Source: Montifringilla adamsi (taxonomy: Eukaryota; Chordata; Aves; Passeriformes; Passeridae). Taken from it: a stretch of DNA of 64,000 bases. Position numbers and translations under genes: made by a program. The notes below the pieces were generated by a model. It worked only from the letters and a program-made list of their open reading frames with translations. It was not told the DNA's origin and made no database searches. Where the stretch lies: positions 310,001 to 374,000 of the forward strand of contig JAGGNK010000003.1 of the NCBI GenBank assembly GCA_017590115.1, read 5' to 3'. Shown in pieces: positions 20,386-35,224 of this stretch. The stretch's first letter is position 1; each line of letters starts with the position of its first letter.

Positions 20386-23300
20386 TCAGGTGTCCTTGGG
20401 TGTTAGATGAGGTGTATGAGGTCCTTCAGAATCTGAGAGTCAAGAAATCTTTATCTGGAGAAGTGGGCTACCTAATCATTAGAATATATATTATGCACAA
20501 TTAAACAGTGAGGAAGGACTGCTACTATAAAACAACAGCAGATCATTGATCGCCCGGATTTCTGGTTAGGAACAAGACTACTCATTGAACTCCTAACTGC
20601 AGAATATTTCCCTTTTATCCAGCAGAGGGAGTCAATTTGCCTGTGAATTCCATCAAGTGCCAAGTAGCCATGGCTTCAAGAGATTTGATATGATGATGCC
20701 ATCTGCAGATACTTAGAGCTGAAACTCAGACATAAGTAAAAGGCTCTGCAAATGCTCTAAGAGTTTATCTTTACGGTCTCTGTCTAGGAAGTGAGGAGAT
20801 GTAGAAGCAGCTGAAAAACCCATATCCCAAGAATAGAGAGTAGTAGTCATGGCCAAGTAAATGAGTGTAAGAAATAAATAGGAAATATTCAATTTAAATT
20901 TTATGCTATTTGTTTTCATCTGCCAGCACAGGATTTTGGTGTTTTGCTGATAATCTAGTGCTGTGGAAGTACCCATATATTTTTACTTTTGCTACTTGTA
21001 GGGATTTTACTTCTACCACCCTTGTTCATTTTTCTCATATTGAGCCCCATGTAGTGTTATTCACAAGCTGTTAGGTTTTTTATAGATTATCTCCTAGGGT
21101 TTGCCAGAACTCAGATATATGAGCAATGCTATAACATATGTTAGAATGCTGCTACATTACCTCACACCTCCTGTCCTCACTACAAACAGTCAAATGTTTC
21201 ATTTATCACTTTGAAGTATAAGAATATGAGATTTGTACCAGCTAAGGCCTTCCAGCTCTTTTTTATTATTCTCTACTTTTTCTCAACATCACAAGCAGTT
21301 GGGGACCACACACACAGCAGAACAGATAGAAACATTCCCAGGTTGCCTATTCACTGCTTTTCTTGGTGTCTTACTGTGAAGCAGGTTATACTGCTGTCTC
21401 TCTCTATTTCATGCTTCATTGTAATTTTTCAACTCCTTCTCCCATTTTATGCCTCCTTTCTTCATCTGCCTTTGTTCTGTCCTCTCATGTGTGCCATTCT
21501 GCTTTAATAAAAAAGTAGTTATCTATTACTTCTCCTAATTAGCAAATCTTCTGTTGCTCTTTTCCCTGCTGAAGGCTTTCCTCAAACCTGCCTTGATGGA
21601 GAGAGGGACAGCAGCAGTTGCTGTTACCCATAAATTCAGGCTGTAGCAACAGCTGTGCTGTGTTAATATGAAGTTTCCAAAACCTTCTCAATTTAGCTTA
21701 CCTTTCAGAGGAAAAAATCTATAGGGTTTTATGAGCAATAGCACTTCCATAGTTTTCCTTTACAGCTAATTATAGTTATAGTAACCATTGAAAATTTAAG
21801 TTCTGTTCTTTCCACTTTGCTTGCATCCACATGCAAGAAGGTTTTAAAGGGGTCTTTTTTCCCATTTTTGACAGTTTTCTCAATACCTGTTTCATAACTT
21901 TGAGGCAGCTAATGTTCCATACGCAGTAGATTCGCAAGTCCTTTTCAGGACTGAATTGGATTATTTATAGACATGAAATCAGAGCCTGACCTTGCCAGAT
22001 TCATATGGCAAGTTTACTTTTAAGTGTACTGGGGTTCTGATTGCTTTTGAAAATAACTGAATATTATTTTAATAAATACTCACAATTTATTATTATGGTT
22101 AACTTATGGTTGTGGTTAACTATGATTAAATGCTTTTTAATAATGCTTAATTTAATAATGCTTAATGCTTAAATAATTTTTGATAGTTTAATCAGTAGGC
22201 TGTGGTTGAATTTGACATGCTGGTAGATCTGATTTTGTTCCCATGGTCATTTTTCCCTGTTTGTATAGAAAGTGCCTTTTGAAAATGACATTATAGAGAT
22301 TTGTAAGAATTAAACAAACAGGTTATAACATGACAGACTTTTTTACTTTTTTATTTTTATGACATGTCAATCTTTTTAAATATAGTTTGAAAGAAAGACA
22401 CTAATACTAATGTAGATCTGATTGGATTCTGAAAAACTATCATGGAAACCTTAAAAGCTTGGAATGACAAGGAATAATCAATGAAATGATTAAAAAAGAG
22501 TTTGGGTTGTATATTAGCCGGAGGCAGAAACCAGAAGCATATATGTTCAACATTTTTAATAGAAATTTGAAGAAAATAACTGACGGGAGGAAATTTTAGT
22601 ATGAAGAATCCCCTTTCCCATTTGCTCCAGTAGATTACTTTTCTGCCTGAACTTTCCACTGAACATTGTATCATATTGCCCTTTCAAAATATTCAAAGTT
22701 ATTGGGGGCTGTTGATTGAGATACCGACACAGCATATGACTCCAGCTTTGGAAGTAATCACTTGCCATTAGTGATGAAAATATAAGTGTTGTAGTTTCAC
22801 TTGGTTTATTCAATAATCCTGCACAAGAATTACCACAAGGAGTTGTAGCAATGATCTCCTAACATGCTAAGTAATCCTAGGCAGATCTGTTGCTTAGCAA
22901 ATCTGATATACCACATAACTTTAATCAAACACTGAGAGGACACCAAACTATAAAAAATAAATGCCTTGTAAGACTTCATTTGTACTGTCCTAATTTTGAG
23001 CTGCTATACAGATAAATAATTAAAGCTTTTGTAGCTATTACAGATAGCTTTCAACCAAGATCAAATATGCTTTCAAAACTTCAGATTAATTTACTGCATT
23101 TATTTATGGGGAGATAAGCACAATTTTTAAATGGTATTGAAGTTCTGTGGAATAAAATAAATTAATAGATTCCTTGTAATTTAATTTTCAGCATTTTTGG
23201 TCTGAAGTAAATGGAGTTGGGATGTTATCTAAACTCAGGATTGACATTCTGCTTCCTAATACTCTTTCCTGCCCACACTTTCACCTAAGCACTTGACTTT

Positions 23301-24489
23301 ATTTTTTTCAAATGAAAGAAACAAATTCATGAGTTTAAGAATTTATTCTTGTTTGATAACTACCAAGTAGTGTGCTTTAAATAATCTAGTAAATTATGAG
23401 CTGCCATTTGTTCATTGATTAAATGGGCTTTCCTAAGATGGAATGAGATAGATGGATTAATTGTGGTACATTTCCCAAAATTAGTTATATCCTGGGTCAC
23501 ATTGTTGAACATAATTTTTAATATGGCCAATGCTTTCTAACTAAGATTTGTAAAGCTTTGTGTAGTAACATCCTATGACAGACAGAACTATTCAGGAAAG
23601 TCAAGGAAAGTGTCACTGATAAATTAGAGACATTAGAAATTCTTCTCAGGCGGTAAGATTTTTTTTTTCCCCTTCCTTTCCCAGTAAGATTTCCCTGCAC
23701 ATCAGGTGGAAATCTGGAGATTCAAATATTTTTCTTGTAATTCGCTTTTAGCCTCCGTTTAGCTGTGTTGTCTGTTCCACAGATGATGGCCCTCTCTTTG
23801 TCTTTCACAACCCATCAGGCTAATAGCAGCTGCTACACTCTCAGATGGTAAAGAATTTCTAAAACTTAATGTGACTTTTTAGCAAGTCTAGAAGTCTGTT
23901 AATAATAAGAAAAGGTTCTGCAGAATCTACTTTATCATTTAACACATTTAAAAAAGCATGTCCTCTGTATTCAGAGTTGACTTTCCTTTCCTCAAGGTAC
24001 TGAGGGTTTTTTTCTAAGTAAACCCAAAGAAAGAACCAGGTATTTGTGTATCTTAGAGGTTTGGGGGTTGGTGTTTTGTGTTTCCTTGCTTTTCTTTCAG
24101 ACTGTGTTATTGGTATAGGTCATCATAGCACTTAGTGAGCCTCAGTTAATTTTGGGAATGGGAAGGCAGTTCCCCTGTACGATAAGATTGTCAGACATTT
24201 TTTTCTTGTCTTTCTTGGCTATACATGTTTTCACATTTCTGTATAAAATCATGAAAGTTGTAACTCCATGTTTCTTGTCAGTGGACCACTTCTCTGTCTG
24301 TGCATTTGCTGGTGTTTATTCTAAAAACAAATCAGTCTGTGAAATTTCCTTCTCTTGTGTTTTTTTAGTCCAGTGCTTAGTAACATTTGAGGTTACTTCA
24401 GGAGCACTATGAACAGAGTGTGACACAAATACAGCTGCTAAATAGGTGTCCATCAGGGAAGAAATTAGCTAGTCATTAATAGCCAAATC

Positions 24490-24575
24490 ACAGCACAGAA
24501 TAAAGTAATTATTGAGATGAGAGGACCTCTAGAGATCATGTAGTCCAATTCCTTGCTCAATGTTCCCCATTCAAA
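24490..24575 (-). mobile_element. Short CR1 3'-end trace
   Basis: GAGAGGACCTCTAGAGATCA followed by TGTAGTCCAATTCCTTGCTC matches the minus-strand version of the CR1 3' UTR (the usual pattern is ...GACCTC..AGATCAT.TAGTCCAA...). Only this end is preserved. Confidence 0.65.
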
Positions 24576-27500
24576 TGACAGAATACAGAGAGAGCTGTTT
24601 AGTTTGGATTGATCATTCTGATCAATCGATTATATGCTAGGAAGTGGCTTGTTGCTTTCATTTCTAGTATTTCTAGTGTGGATTTGAATTTCAAAATGGG
24701 ATTTGGAGAGTTTTTTATTGATATTAAACTCAGATTGTTCCAAATTATAAATCAAAGGTTTCCAGTTGAAAGGGATCATATTTAAGCAATAGTCTAAATG
24801 CTCTAAATAGTCTAAATGATTCTAACTAGCAGGTATTTTTCAAAATCCTACTTGTAGTGAATACATTTGGAGATGTGATTAAAGATAATTCTTATGGTTT
24901 AGCTCTGCATATCATGTTGTTCCTGAATTTTAGAAAACACTTTTATTTGGTTGATTTCAGTGGTTATAATGAAGGAATTTTACTGTAGGAGCTATAATTC
25001 TGGGTGATATCTTCAGTTTCAGAGGTATGTGCTTTTAACTTAAGTTTTATTGGATATAAAAACTTAGAGTTACCAGCTACATTAACTTTTTAATATTATT
25101 TTCCAAGCTGTTTTCAAAAAATTCAAGTGAAATAACCAAACCAGACTTTCTCTCACAGTCTAATAAAATGCCCAGATTAACTATATGGGTGTATGTATAT
25201 CTGAGATAGAAATGCTGAAATGTCATGCTAGAGGTTCTTCTTGCAAAGCAGATTTGACTAAGGCAAGACTACTGTATATCTCTCACAAAATCCTTTAGAA
25301 GCCTAATCTCCATCTCCATTTAATTTTCCAGTCTGTTTCTCTGTCACATGGCCCTTATTGATGTGATCACTTGTTCCTTTCAAATTTAACTTTGATTTAG
25401 AATATGAATCAAGAGGTTTAATGTCAGAGGTTTAATTTAATTTTTCCTGCAAATGAAATCCCACTTCATGTGAAATGAAGATAGAATTGTTTTCTATAAC
25501 AACTCGGTTATCACACTTTTTTGAGCCTATTATGATCAGAATATTTCCTTTATTTTTCATAGAAAACTGATGAAAAGCAATGCAGTGTGGTATAGTAAAA
25601 ATACTCCTTTTGTTCATTAAAAATAATGAAAAAGCAAAAAAGTTAGAAGAACTTACCATATGCTTTATTCATTGCGTTAAAGTTAGTAATAGGATCAAGA
25701 ATAACATCAGAAAAGACTTCTGGTAAATCAAGCTGTGTACATGAGAACTGAATCTTATATGTGAAAGCCAAGTTACACCAGCTATGTGCTGCTGAAGTCT
25801 GTAGAGCCACCTTTCTATTCAGATTCTTTGTCAATAATTGCTCACAGGGAACGAAGACAACATATCTTTATGCAAATCTTTGCTATAAACAGCTACAAAA
25901 AGTTTTTAGCATGGTTAATAATTAATAAAATGTGAATTGAGAACAAAATTAATTTTCCCATAATAAAGCACAAATTTAGTCTATATCTTCTGAGTATTAC
26001 ACTAACAAAATTGTACAGTAAATGTACAGTAACTGTGTTGGCATAGGCTCTGTCTTTTCTGGGTGTTTTGATTGGACAGAGATGGAGCTGCATGAGCATG
26101 TGTCAGAAGCATTAGCTTTTCAGCAACTGTTCTAGTTGTAAGGACTCCACAAAAGCTATCTCCAGTTCTGTGAGCCTAACTTCACCATGCTCCCTTCCTG
26201 CAGTGAGAAAGTCTTCCTCACCATGAGAGCAGTCAAGTTAGACTCCTGCTTTGAATAGTTTTGTGAGGGAAGCTATTCCTTGTCCTTATCTGTAGTGAGA
26301 TTATGTTTGCCACAGTTCATTTAACTTTTCTAAAGGGAATTTGTCCACTTCTCGTTAATGATGTCTTCATCCTGCTGGTATCAAAACAAAGCAGAACCCA
26401 ATCAGCTTTTGGAGTGCTAAAGCATACAAACAGAAATGAGCAATAGTCACAAAAGTTATCTAACAATAACAAATATTTCAATTTTCTTTTCATATAAATT
26501 CAGAAATTAATGGGAAATTAAGGTAGCTTCTAAAATGTTACAAGAAGAAATAGATAGTTTTGATCTAGACATCTAAAGATGGTATAAGTATCTTGGATCA
26601 GTAATTTAGATGTTATATAATAAATTACAGCATAAAACATCAAGACTCAAATTACATATAAGAAACTTCTTTTGTAAAAAGGTTAGTTACTAGACTAAAA
26701 GAAAGTTACTAGATTGGGTAATGGAGTTAATACATTTCTTTAGCTGTCCAGGTTTTTGTCATTAAATTATCATTTAATTTCTTGAGAAATAACAATGTAG
26801 AAATATGTAGAATTTCTTTCAAAAGCATTGGTTTGAATTTCTTTCAAAAAATGAATATATTTGAAAACAAAAAAGAAATTCCTTTCCCTTGACTGAACAA
26901 AACAAAAGAAAAATGTATTTTGGTTGGCTGATATTGTGTGTCATCATGGTGTCCAAATTAGGACTTTTTTAGAAGAGTTAGAAGATCAATGCTAAATTTT
27001 ATTCATTGATAGCAAACTATATGAAACTACATATGATAGACGATTTAGGTCATATGAGAAAGTTATTGCATGTGCTAAAAGCTCGTTAGAGATTTTGCCT
27101 TTGGGTAGATTTTGTTTTTGAGTTTATAATTGCTGTGAAATTCCATATAATACCACTCTGCTTGAGTCAGTTGGCCAAACTGCAGTCATTTCCAAGACAA
27201 GAAAAGTACAGTAGTAATTCTATATGACCATCTGATCTAATCAGAGGTACAAAATGTGGGGTTTTTTTACAGAATAGAAGTGTTACACGGCAGTTTCTGT
27301 AAAAGCTGGTCTAACTCATTATTTCTGACTTATGTTTAGAAAGCAATAACAGCTAAGAATAAGACACTATTCAGTACCTTGTATTGCCGGAAATGATGAC
27401 ATTGCTAAATAGATTTTCTTTTTGTAAAAAGGTCCAATTACTCCATTATTAATGACATAATTTAAGTACTCATTAAATGTGCCATTATTTAATGGGCTCA

Positions 27501-28650
27501 TGTTAGTTTAAAACCTTCATTAAAGGATTGCTCTGGGGAGCTTTGTAATCTTGTATTTTTCCATCCCTCCAAGTCTTATATTTCCTACTGTCACTATAAA
27601 TTTGGGAACTTTTTCATTTGAACAGTGAATGTGGAATCTTGGGTCATTGATGAAGGTGAAAATTATGTAGATTTCAGATGACAGAAGAAACTGGAAACAA
27701 CTAAGCTTCATCAGTTTTCATTGTTCTCTTTGAAACTATCATGTGATTTCACAGTGATGGTTATTTGTTTTGTGGGTCTTAATACCAGATGGCAATTTGC
27801 TGTCTTGGTAAGAGTGTGCCATTAAATAGTACTAAGTGTCACAAGTGATCAGTGGCAGAATACTCTCCCAATGTGAGAAACAGGGTAACCAGGAAATTCT
27901 GGACTAATTGTGAATGCGTCTTCTACACTTAGTAGAGAGGGAAGGATCAACATGCAGTTGGCACTGCTGTTATCCCCTTATTTTTGAGAACTGTTATTTT
28001 AATATCCTAGAATTATAGGGGGAAAAATCATTCATATCTAAAGCTGTTTTCTGTTGTAATTTTTTGTAGCAAGCATTCTAATTATATCTAAATTGGTAAT
28101 GAAGATACTACCAAACTATTTCTTCCAAAGCTTAGAAAAGTTGTCCTTTGATAATTTTTTTAATTAAGAAGCATTTTTCATCTGACTAAAGTTTTATGTT
28201 GCAAAAGAGAGAGTTTACATCTACAGTCAGTAGTCAATTCCTCTAACTTTTCCACTTACTGTAAGTTACTTTTCAAGTATTCTCATTTATTTAATCAGGC
28301 CTGCTTAGGAATAAGTATCTCAAAATGTGAAAATCTAGTTGTAGAATTTGTTTCAGAACTGAAATACTGAATTTAGTACACTGATATTGGATGGATCTTG
28401 TAGTAAGGATGGTTTGGGGATCTTCTGTGCATTGTCATTTCTCAGGGATCACTATGTCAGTGAAAAATAAAGTATAAATATAAAAAGTATGTAAAACTTT
28501 CCATATTTTAAAAGTGTGTCTAAACTTGTGTACCAGAATAAAAACTGACTCTCTCTGTGTGCACACATATATAAATTCATGTGTAGATGCACATAGATAT
28601 TTTATACATACACATAGGAAATATTACAGAGAAAACAGAGAGCAAAATAT

Positions 28651-28671
28651 CTATCTAGCCTAGCTAGATAG
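28651..28671. repeat. Short perfect hairpin (9-bp arms, 3-nt loop)
   Basis: CTATCTAGC and GCTAGATAG are separated by CTA. It is small enough to occur by chance in a 64-kb window and is recorded for completeness. Confidence 0.8.
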
Positions 28672-31599
28672 AATGTGTGCATATTTAAATAAATATTTTA
28701 TTTTATCTTTTTTATAACATTTTTTCCAAATGTGGGAATCTGTTGATGGCGCCTCTCTTCTGTTCTCAACTCCAATTTCATCAAGAAATCTTGCTTGTGA
28801 AGGAGAATACTTATTGTTTTTGTAAAGCCAGCTTTACAAAAAAAAAATATTTTCCAAGCATTTTAGTTGTGTTCCAAGATGGATTAATATTGAAGAAATG
28901 TCATCTTCTCTTACATGTGATTACACTTGCCATAGTTAATCTAGTGATTTAGCTTCTTGTAAGCCTTTTAGATTCAGGAGGCATTTCCTCTGAATTCTCC
29001 TAGGGTGATTCAGAGGCCAGAATACCCCTATAACTAACCTTTGCCAGGCAAAATTTGTTTCATAAGCAGAGAGATCATTATGTTTTCTCCACAGTAGCTA
29101 GTGAAATTTTCATTGATTTCCTTTCTTCAGTCTTTATCAGCTACTGCTTAACAATTACTTGTATCACCCGTGTGCTCATTATAGCAATCTCTCCATCCCC
29201 TCCTGTTTCCCGCCCTTGTTATGCTGAAATACTGTATTTTTTTGATTTCTTCTTTCATTTATCTTTCAGCAGTCTCTCCATCTAAGCCCATTCCAATCCT
29301 TCATTGATCATTACCATCCATAACGTCTTCATATCTAGCCCTTAGCACTGAGTGACTGCTGGATACTGTCATTTGACTCCCTGCTGCTTTCTCAAAAAAG
29401 TTATTTCTCCTTCTGATACCTCCCTGCAGCTCCTGTTATTCCCCACACTAATCTCAACATAAACTTGCACTTAGCTAAGCTGACTCTGCCAGCTCCTTTT
29501 TATTTAAATGGTAGCCCTTTTAAACTCTTTGTGTTCACCAGTTGTTACTGGACAGTGTAATCCCATTCTTTCATTCTGTGGGACTCCTTTTAATGTGCTC
29601 AGTTGCAAATGCCTTTGCTATAGTGATGAACATAAGAAATTTGTCATGTCCATTCCCATGCAACTTTGCAGCAGGATGCCGTTCAGATCCAAACTCAGCT
29701 TTTGTCTTGTGGCAAAGAAGTCCTCTTCATTCAATTGTCTCATTGGTCTGCATTAATTGTGTGTATGAATGGGCCATACACAATTTAGGCATGATTTGAA
29801 TACCTAATAAACTCTGATGAGTGAACATTAGAATGGCATGTGATTTAAATTGACATACTGCAGGCAGTAGCAGTAGGGTAGGAGTTTGAGACCTGAAGAG
29901 CAATCAGACTCAGAAATTTGAAAATAGCAAAGAGGAGGAGCTTGGAGAGAGATGATCAGTCAGTCAGTCATCTTTTCCCTAAATCTTCTACATTCAACTG
30001 TTTATTTTTTCAGAACTTTTTTCCTCCTAACTAACACATTTGTTGTAGGGGAACATGAGGGAATGAGTGACTAAGTTTTAACAGAAGTAATACAACTTTC
30101 AGTTCTTTTTTACAAGCTGTGAAGTTAAACACCAAAAGAGCTGTAAAATTTCTGGGATATTTTGATATGCAATACTTAGAATTAAGTATAAAATAATAAA
30201 TACTCTGTTTTCTCTCAATTTATTAAACTGCTTGCTTTTTATTGTGAGCCATGTAGAAGTCTTAAAAATTTGAACATGCTGATTTTGCTCATTCAGCTCT
30301 TTGTTTAGCCATATATCATGTTGGTGACTTAAATAATATCATTGTCTGTTGTTCAACATGTCTGTGTTTTAACAGAATTTTTTAATCTTAACAGCATACG
30401 TACATAAGCCTTGCTTCAAAAATAGGGACAAATAAAATAAATAATCTAAGCCTAGAACTCTAGATAAGGTGTATCCAGACACTTGCTGTAAAGCAGTTCC
30501 TCGCCTCTGATTTCTGAGCTGTATTTGCTTTTGACCTTTATTATGAAGTTAAATTTCATTATAATGCTTTACCTTATAACACAGTACAAGGCAGAGAGCC
30601 CAAAGGCCCAAAGATCCCACTAATTAGTCCTGGTTTAAGCTTGCAAACTAGACAGGTGTGCTAGTGTAACATTCAGTTCAAACCAATTAGTTCTACCCAG
30701 AGGCAAGGCTTATTTGCTTCCATCTAGACAAGATGTAACTTTTCTTCCAAGCACCAGTATTTGTGTACTACTGTACTGCACTGCTGGGGCATGATTGGCT
30801 TGGCTATCAGGGACCCACGTGCCAAACAACTTAGCAAGTGTGCATGTGTCATTAATACACTTTGATGCAAGTTTTGACATTCAGATTTGCAGTGTGGTGC
30901 ATAATGTACATTTCTCCTCAGTCTCACATACTGTTTTACCTGTTCTACACTAGCCTCTACTTTTGATTCTCATTGTCTACAGAGCTGTACACAATTCGTT
31001 TTAATATTGCTAACAAAGAATTAGCAAGTTACATTATTACTTAGTGAATCATATTGGACAATCTGATACTTAGGAAGGATCTAATGCCCTCTACTAGATA
31101 TATGACATCTTTCTGTGAGAGATTTGACAATATTTACAAATAACAGTAGCTTGGAAAGAAATAAAACAACATATACTAATGAAATTGCCAATGTCAGGAA
31201 TTCATCATTTCTAAACTATTGAACCTCATTCATAGCAAATTGGGCTACTTCCCAATTTTATATACAGTGAGACAGAAAAAAAAAAACTATCTCTTTGTCT
31301 GTATTTGATGTTGTTGTCTCATGGTGTTTTAACAGTGATCATATAAAAGACTATGTATTTTTGTATGTATGTTTGTATAGCTGAAATACAAGTCATACTT
31401 CCAATGTGCTTTTCTCTTTGTGTTGTTTTTCTTTTCAGTATACTGTAATGGCTGTGGTCAAGATGAAGTTAATGTTCTTGATAAAAGTCTCTACAATGCA
31501 GTGTTCATAACAAACCAGTGTTCTGGCTGTTTCTGAGAAAGTCATGTATGGTGTCAAGTCTTCCTATTTTTCCCACTGCCTCAATACCCAAGTAGGCTG

Positions 31600-31840
31600 G
31601 TGGTGGGAAAGGATCTAGGAAGGGACACAAAAGAAACAGCTGACCCAGGTGACCAAAGGGGTAGTCAGTACCATGTAACATCATATTTAGAAGTAAAAAT
31701 CGAGAGACAGGAGTTAGCCTTGCTTGGAGGTTGGCTGGGCATCTGTCTGGTTGTGGAAGCTGATGAATAATTGCTTTTGTATTACTTGTTTGATTCTCTT
31801 TCCTTTATTTACAAAATTGTCTTTATAATGATTAATTTTT
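31600..31840 (+). mobile_element. Avian LTR fragment (ERVL-like)
   Basis: The block includes AACAGCTGACCCAGGTGACC, AAAGGGGTAGTCAGTACCAT and GTAACATCATATTTAG. It then has a region with CTGGTTGTGGAAGC, TTGCTTTTGTATTACTTG and a pyrimidine-rich tail through TTTATTTACAAAATTGTC. This order corresponds to an LTR I recall as widespread in birds (promoter-like segment, then polyadenylation region), in + orientation and decayed. No target-site duplication was identified. Confidence 0.5.
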
Positions 31841-34800
31841 CATTCGTATTAATAGTATTCATATTGCTTTAATATGACCTAGTTAAAAACTAAGGAGTAA
31901 AGTATTTTAAAATTTTACACTAATTTTATAATTTTTATTGTTTTTAATTTTTCTACTATCTTGCAGCAGATATTTTGGTTAAAAAAAACCTGTTCTTTAG
32001 AAAGAAGAGTAGCAATCATAGAAGGTTTTCTTTGTAAACACAGAGCTATAACATCACTGAAATATTGCAGGAAAAGCATTTGTCCTACGGAAATATTCCT
32101 GAAAGACAATAATTATCTTCCTAGTGTCAAGTATATAATACTTTCTTTCTAGAAGTAAACAATCTTCCTAGTGAAATCATAATGACCACCGTGAGTGGCT
32201 TTTATATATGTGATAAACACTCTGATTAATGCTTTAATTTTCTAGAAAAAGGACTAAATCTACCCTAATAAATGTATTATTATCATGTTTATTATTAATT
32301 TTTATGTATCAGTGAATAAATCTACCTTAATATAGGTTTTTGAAATAACTTCAACAGAATTTTCTCACCAGATCTTTGACCAGCCAGACTTGGACATGTA
32401 CTCTGCAATATTTAGAAATATATTTTTTTACTTCAGTGAAAAAAATCTGTAGTTTAGCAGTAAAGGCCTCCTACTCCTTTTACTCTTTATATTTCTGGAT
32501 TTTCAAATATTACTGTAAGGTCTTGTCACAAATGCCTTAATTTCCCTCAGTCTTTCTCTGCCCACAGGTTAGAAAATCTTTTCTCTGAATCACACTTGCC
32601 TACAATGCAGGGGTTTCTTTTTGTTTTTCAAGGTCTACTTCTGCCTGAAAAGTACACTACATGTAATTCTCAAGGACCTTTTTTCATCCTTATTAGTATT
32701 TTTACCTTTACTTTCCGTTAAGTGGCTGTAAAGTTAACAAAACTACATTTTTATTTGATATAGTAACAGACAACAGAAATAACTTGCCATTCTGTTTTGC
32801 AAAGTTGTCGATGAAAACGTGGAATAGCAAAACCCCCAAATATATGTATCATATATAATATGCAGATTTTTTCTTATTAATTCTGAAAACTGCAAATAAT
32901 TACATAATTGCTTGATAAATATAAGCTTAAAATTAGCGTAATGTTGATTTAGGAGTTAGATTAAAAATAAGGCTTGCAGTGTATTTGAGGGGAAAAAGTC
33001 AAACTATTTTTTTCATAATTTCTGGGTATCATCTTCACTAAAAATTAGAGCATATAGACATTTTCTGAAAGCTTACTGTTTTGTATTTAAAATTTAAAAC
33101 TTTGATTTATTTCTGACCAAAGTTATAGAGAAATACAAAAGTTGAGCTTAAACCTGGCGCTAATGAGCATTATTAAAAAATTGAAGGCTAAATTTGGAAA
33201 GACTTTTAGGAGCCCTGTGCAGGAGGCAGAGACTTATTGGTTGAGGTGCCCCTCTGAGATAAAGAATGGCTCAGCAGACATGTAAATCAGAGCTCTATCT
33301 CCTTCTGTTCTCATGCTTTTACTCTCATTTCCTCTCTGAAAGCACTTCAGATGGTCTTTAGGTTGGAAATATTTTGAAATATGGTTTTATTTTATTTTAT
33401 TTTTGCCTTTTCATCAAAAAGGTAGGTTTTTTTTTTTTTTCATGAGTTATGCATAAAAGTCTGTTTATTGACTGTTTCTGACCCACGAATGCAAGACAAG
33501 CTTAGAAATTATCCAGGTGCTTCTTTGACAGTGTATTATCAGCTCTTAATTTTGCCAGATAGATTTAAGTGAATTTTTCTGACTCATTCTTTGGATGTGT
33601 ATTGTCACTATTACATGAGGAAATTGGGAGGGGTGTTTTCGGGATGGTTTTTTTAATGCAATATCCACATTGGATAACATAGCACACTTCTTAGAGGGAT
33701 ATTAGAAACAGGTAAACCAGGAAAGCAAGCTTGTACTGCACTGTGACATGCTGTGGTAACATACCAAAATGTATGAGAGATATGAGTTTTTGTTACCCAT
33801 AAAAAGTTGTGCTGGGGTTCTAGCTTAAAGAGGAACCTACAGACATAATTTTTAATGCTTAATCTTTCTTTCTCATCTTGGATTCAAACATTTTCAAATT
33901 TTTTCACTGAGCATGTATTGCTGAGATACTGTGATCTGATTCTCACTTGTTTCTTTTTTCTTAAACTTGTAGCATATATGCCTCAGACATATATGTCTTC
34001 ATATATCTTCAGCTGGTTATTTTCTTTTCTTTAAAAATGACATCAACAAGAACAAGAACAAAAAAAGTTTACCTGCCTCCAAAAAATAGCAAAAAACCCC
34101 AAAAAAACAAACAAACAAAAAAAAAAAAAAACCCAAAAAACCCCACCCACACTCAAGCTGTGCCAGGTTCTGTAAATGAGAGATAATATCATTTACATAT
34201 ATATGTAATATAATATAATGTGTGCCAATGTCTATAAACAAAAGCTGCCCCACCTTAAACCTCAAGCACCTGCCAACATCACTAGGATTTAGCATACCAG
34301 GTCCTGTTCGTTCAAACTGTTGCCACAGGAGCTAATATTTCAGCTGTGTTTGCCATAGACAAAACGTGCCAGTTTTCAACTTCTCTTCCTTTCCATTCCA
34401 GTTATTACAATTGTAGAAGGATTTTGTCCACAGTGCTGCATTCCCTGGCTTTATCAAACAACTATGATTTTGAGGGAGGTGCAGCTGTAAAGATGCTAAT
34501 GTCCCAGTGCTGCTATTGAAACCGCTGTCTGCTTGATTTTTTTTTCCTCTTCCCCACTTACCTGTCAACAAGGAGGTTCATTTTTATAACCAGCATTTTT
34601 CCAAGCAAGGATTTGTGAATGTTGACAGTCATAAATAGCCAATTCCCTAAGAGTAAGACTTTAATCTGGAGATACAGTTCCACGTAAATTACACACCCTA
34701 ATGTGAGATGTTTTGGCATGTCTTGTTCTCAGTATGAATAAAGATTGTTCATTTAGTCTTGGAACCTGACTACCAGGCTATAGGCTAGTCTGCGTGGGAG

Positions 34801-35224
34801 GCTCTTTTCACATCACCTCTTGATGCTGTGCCAGCTTGAAACAATTATATCAGATTTCCTTAGGTCAAAGTGAGGGAGCAAGAGGGAGCATGGCTGTGGC
34901 TAAATGCTTGGGCACCTATTTAGAAGAGGGGAGGTCCAAGTTCTGATTTCTGCTCAAAAGACTGCATGAAAACCTTATATTAAAGAGTTATTGGAGTTCA
35001 GACACGTGTATCCACCCCTCACACCAACCCAGAGGTTGAGGAAGACATGAAAGGCAAACCTCTCCTGTTCCTATTTGGATCCTGCAACCACTGTCCAGTT
35101 ATATAAAAGAAAGTCATAGCTACCATCTGAAAATGAATGTGTGAGGTTTAAGAAATAAGTCTTCTGCCAAGTGCAGAAGAAATTGTCCATCTGTGAGCCC
35201 TAATCAATTCCTGAATACATTATA
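31841..35224 (+). other. ADGRV1: ADGRV1 intron, no gene seen
   Basis: AT-rich intronic sequence. Features are low-complexity only: poly-T near 33426-33440, an (AAAAAC)-like A-rich tract at about 34080-34145 and a TATAAT-rich patch at about 34196-34220. The open frames at 31915-32152 lie opposite one another on both strands and have no recognisable product. Confidence 0.75.

Larger units (their letters stand above)
15914..31560 (+). other. ADGRV1: First part of a very long ADGRV1 intron, repeat-poor
   Basis: About 15.6 kb of AT-rich sequence with no exon that I can recognise. Apart from microsatellites (18592-18631, 20331-20385), a minor tandem duplication (about 19858-19947) and a short CR1 trace near 24490-24575, I see no transposable element. 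Every open frame here is below about 110 codons, carries no recognisable motif and often overlaps another frame, so none is called. This stretch could hold regulatory sequence, but nothing specific can be shown from one genome. Confidence 0.75.

Noticed and set aside
31439..31540. Candidate exon after a pyrimidine-rich CTTTTCAG
   Set aside because: The acceptor is good, but the following frames show no ADGRV1 similarity and there is no convincing donor.
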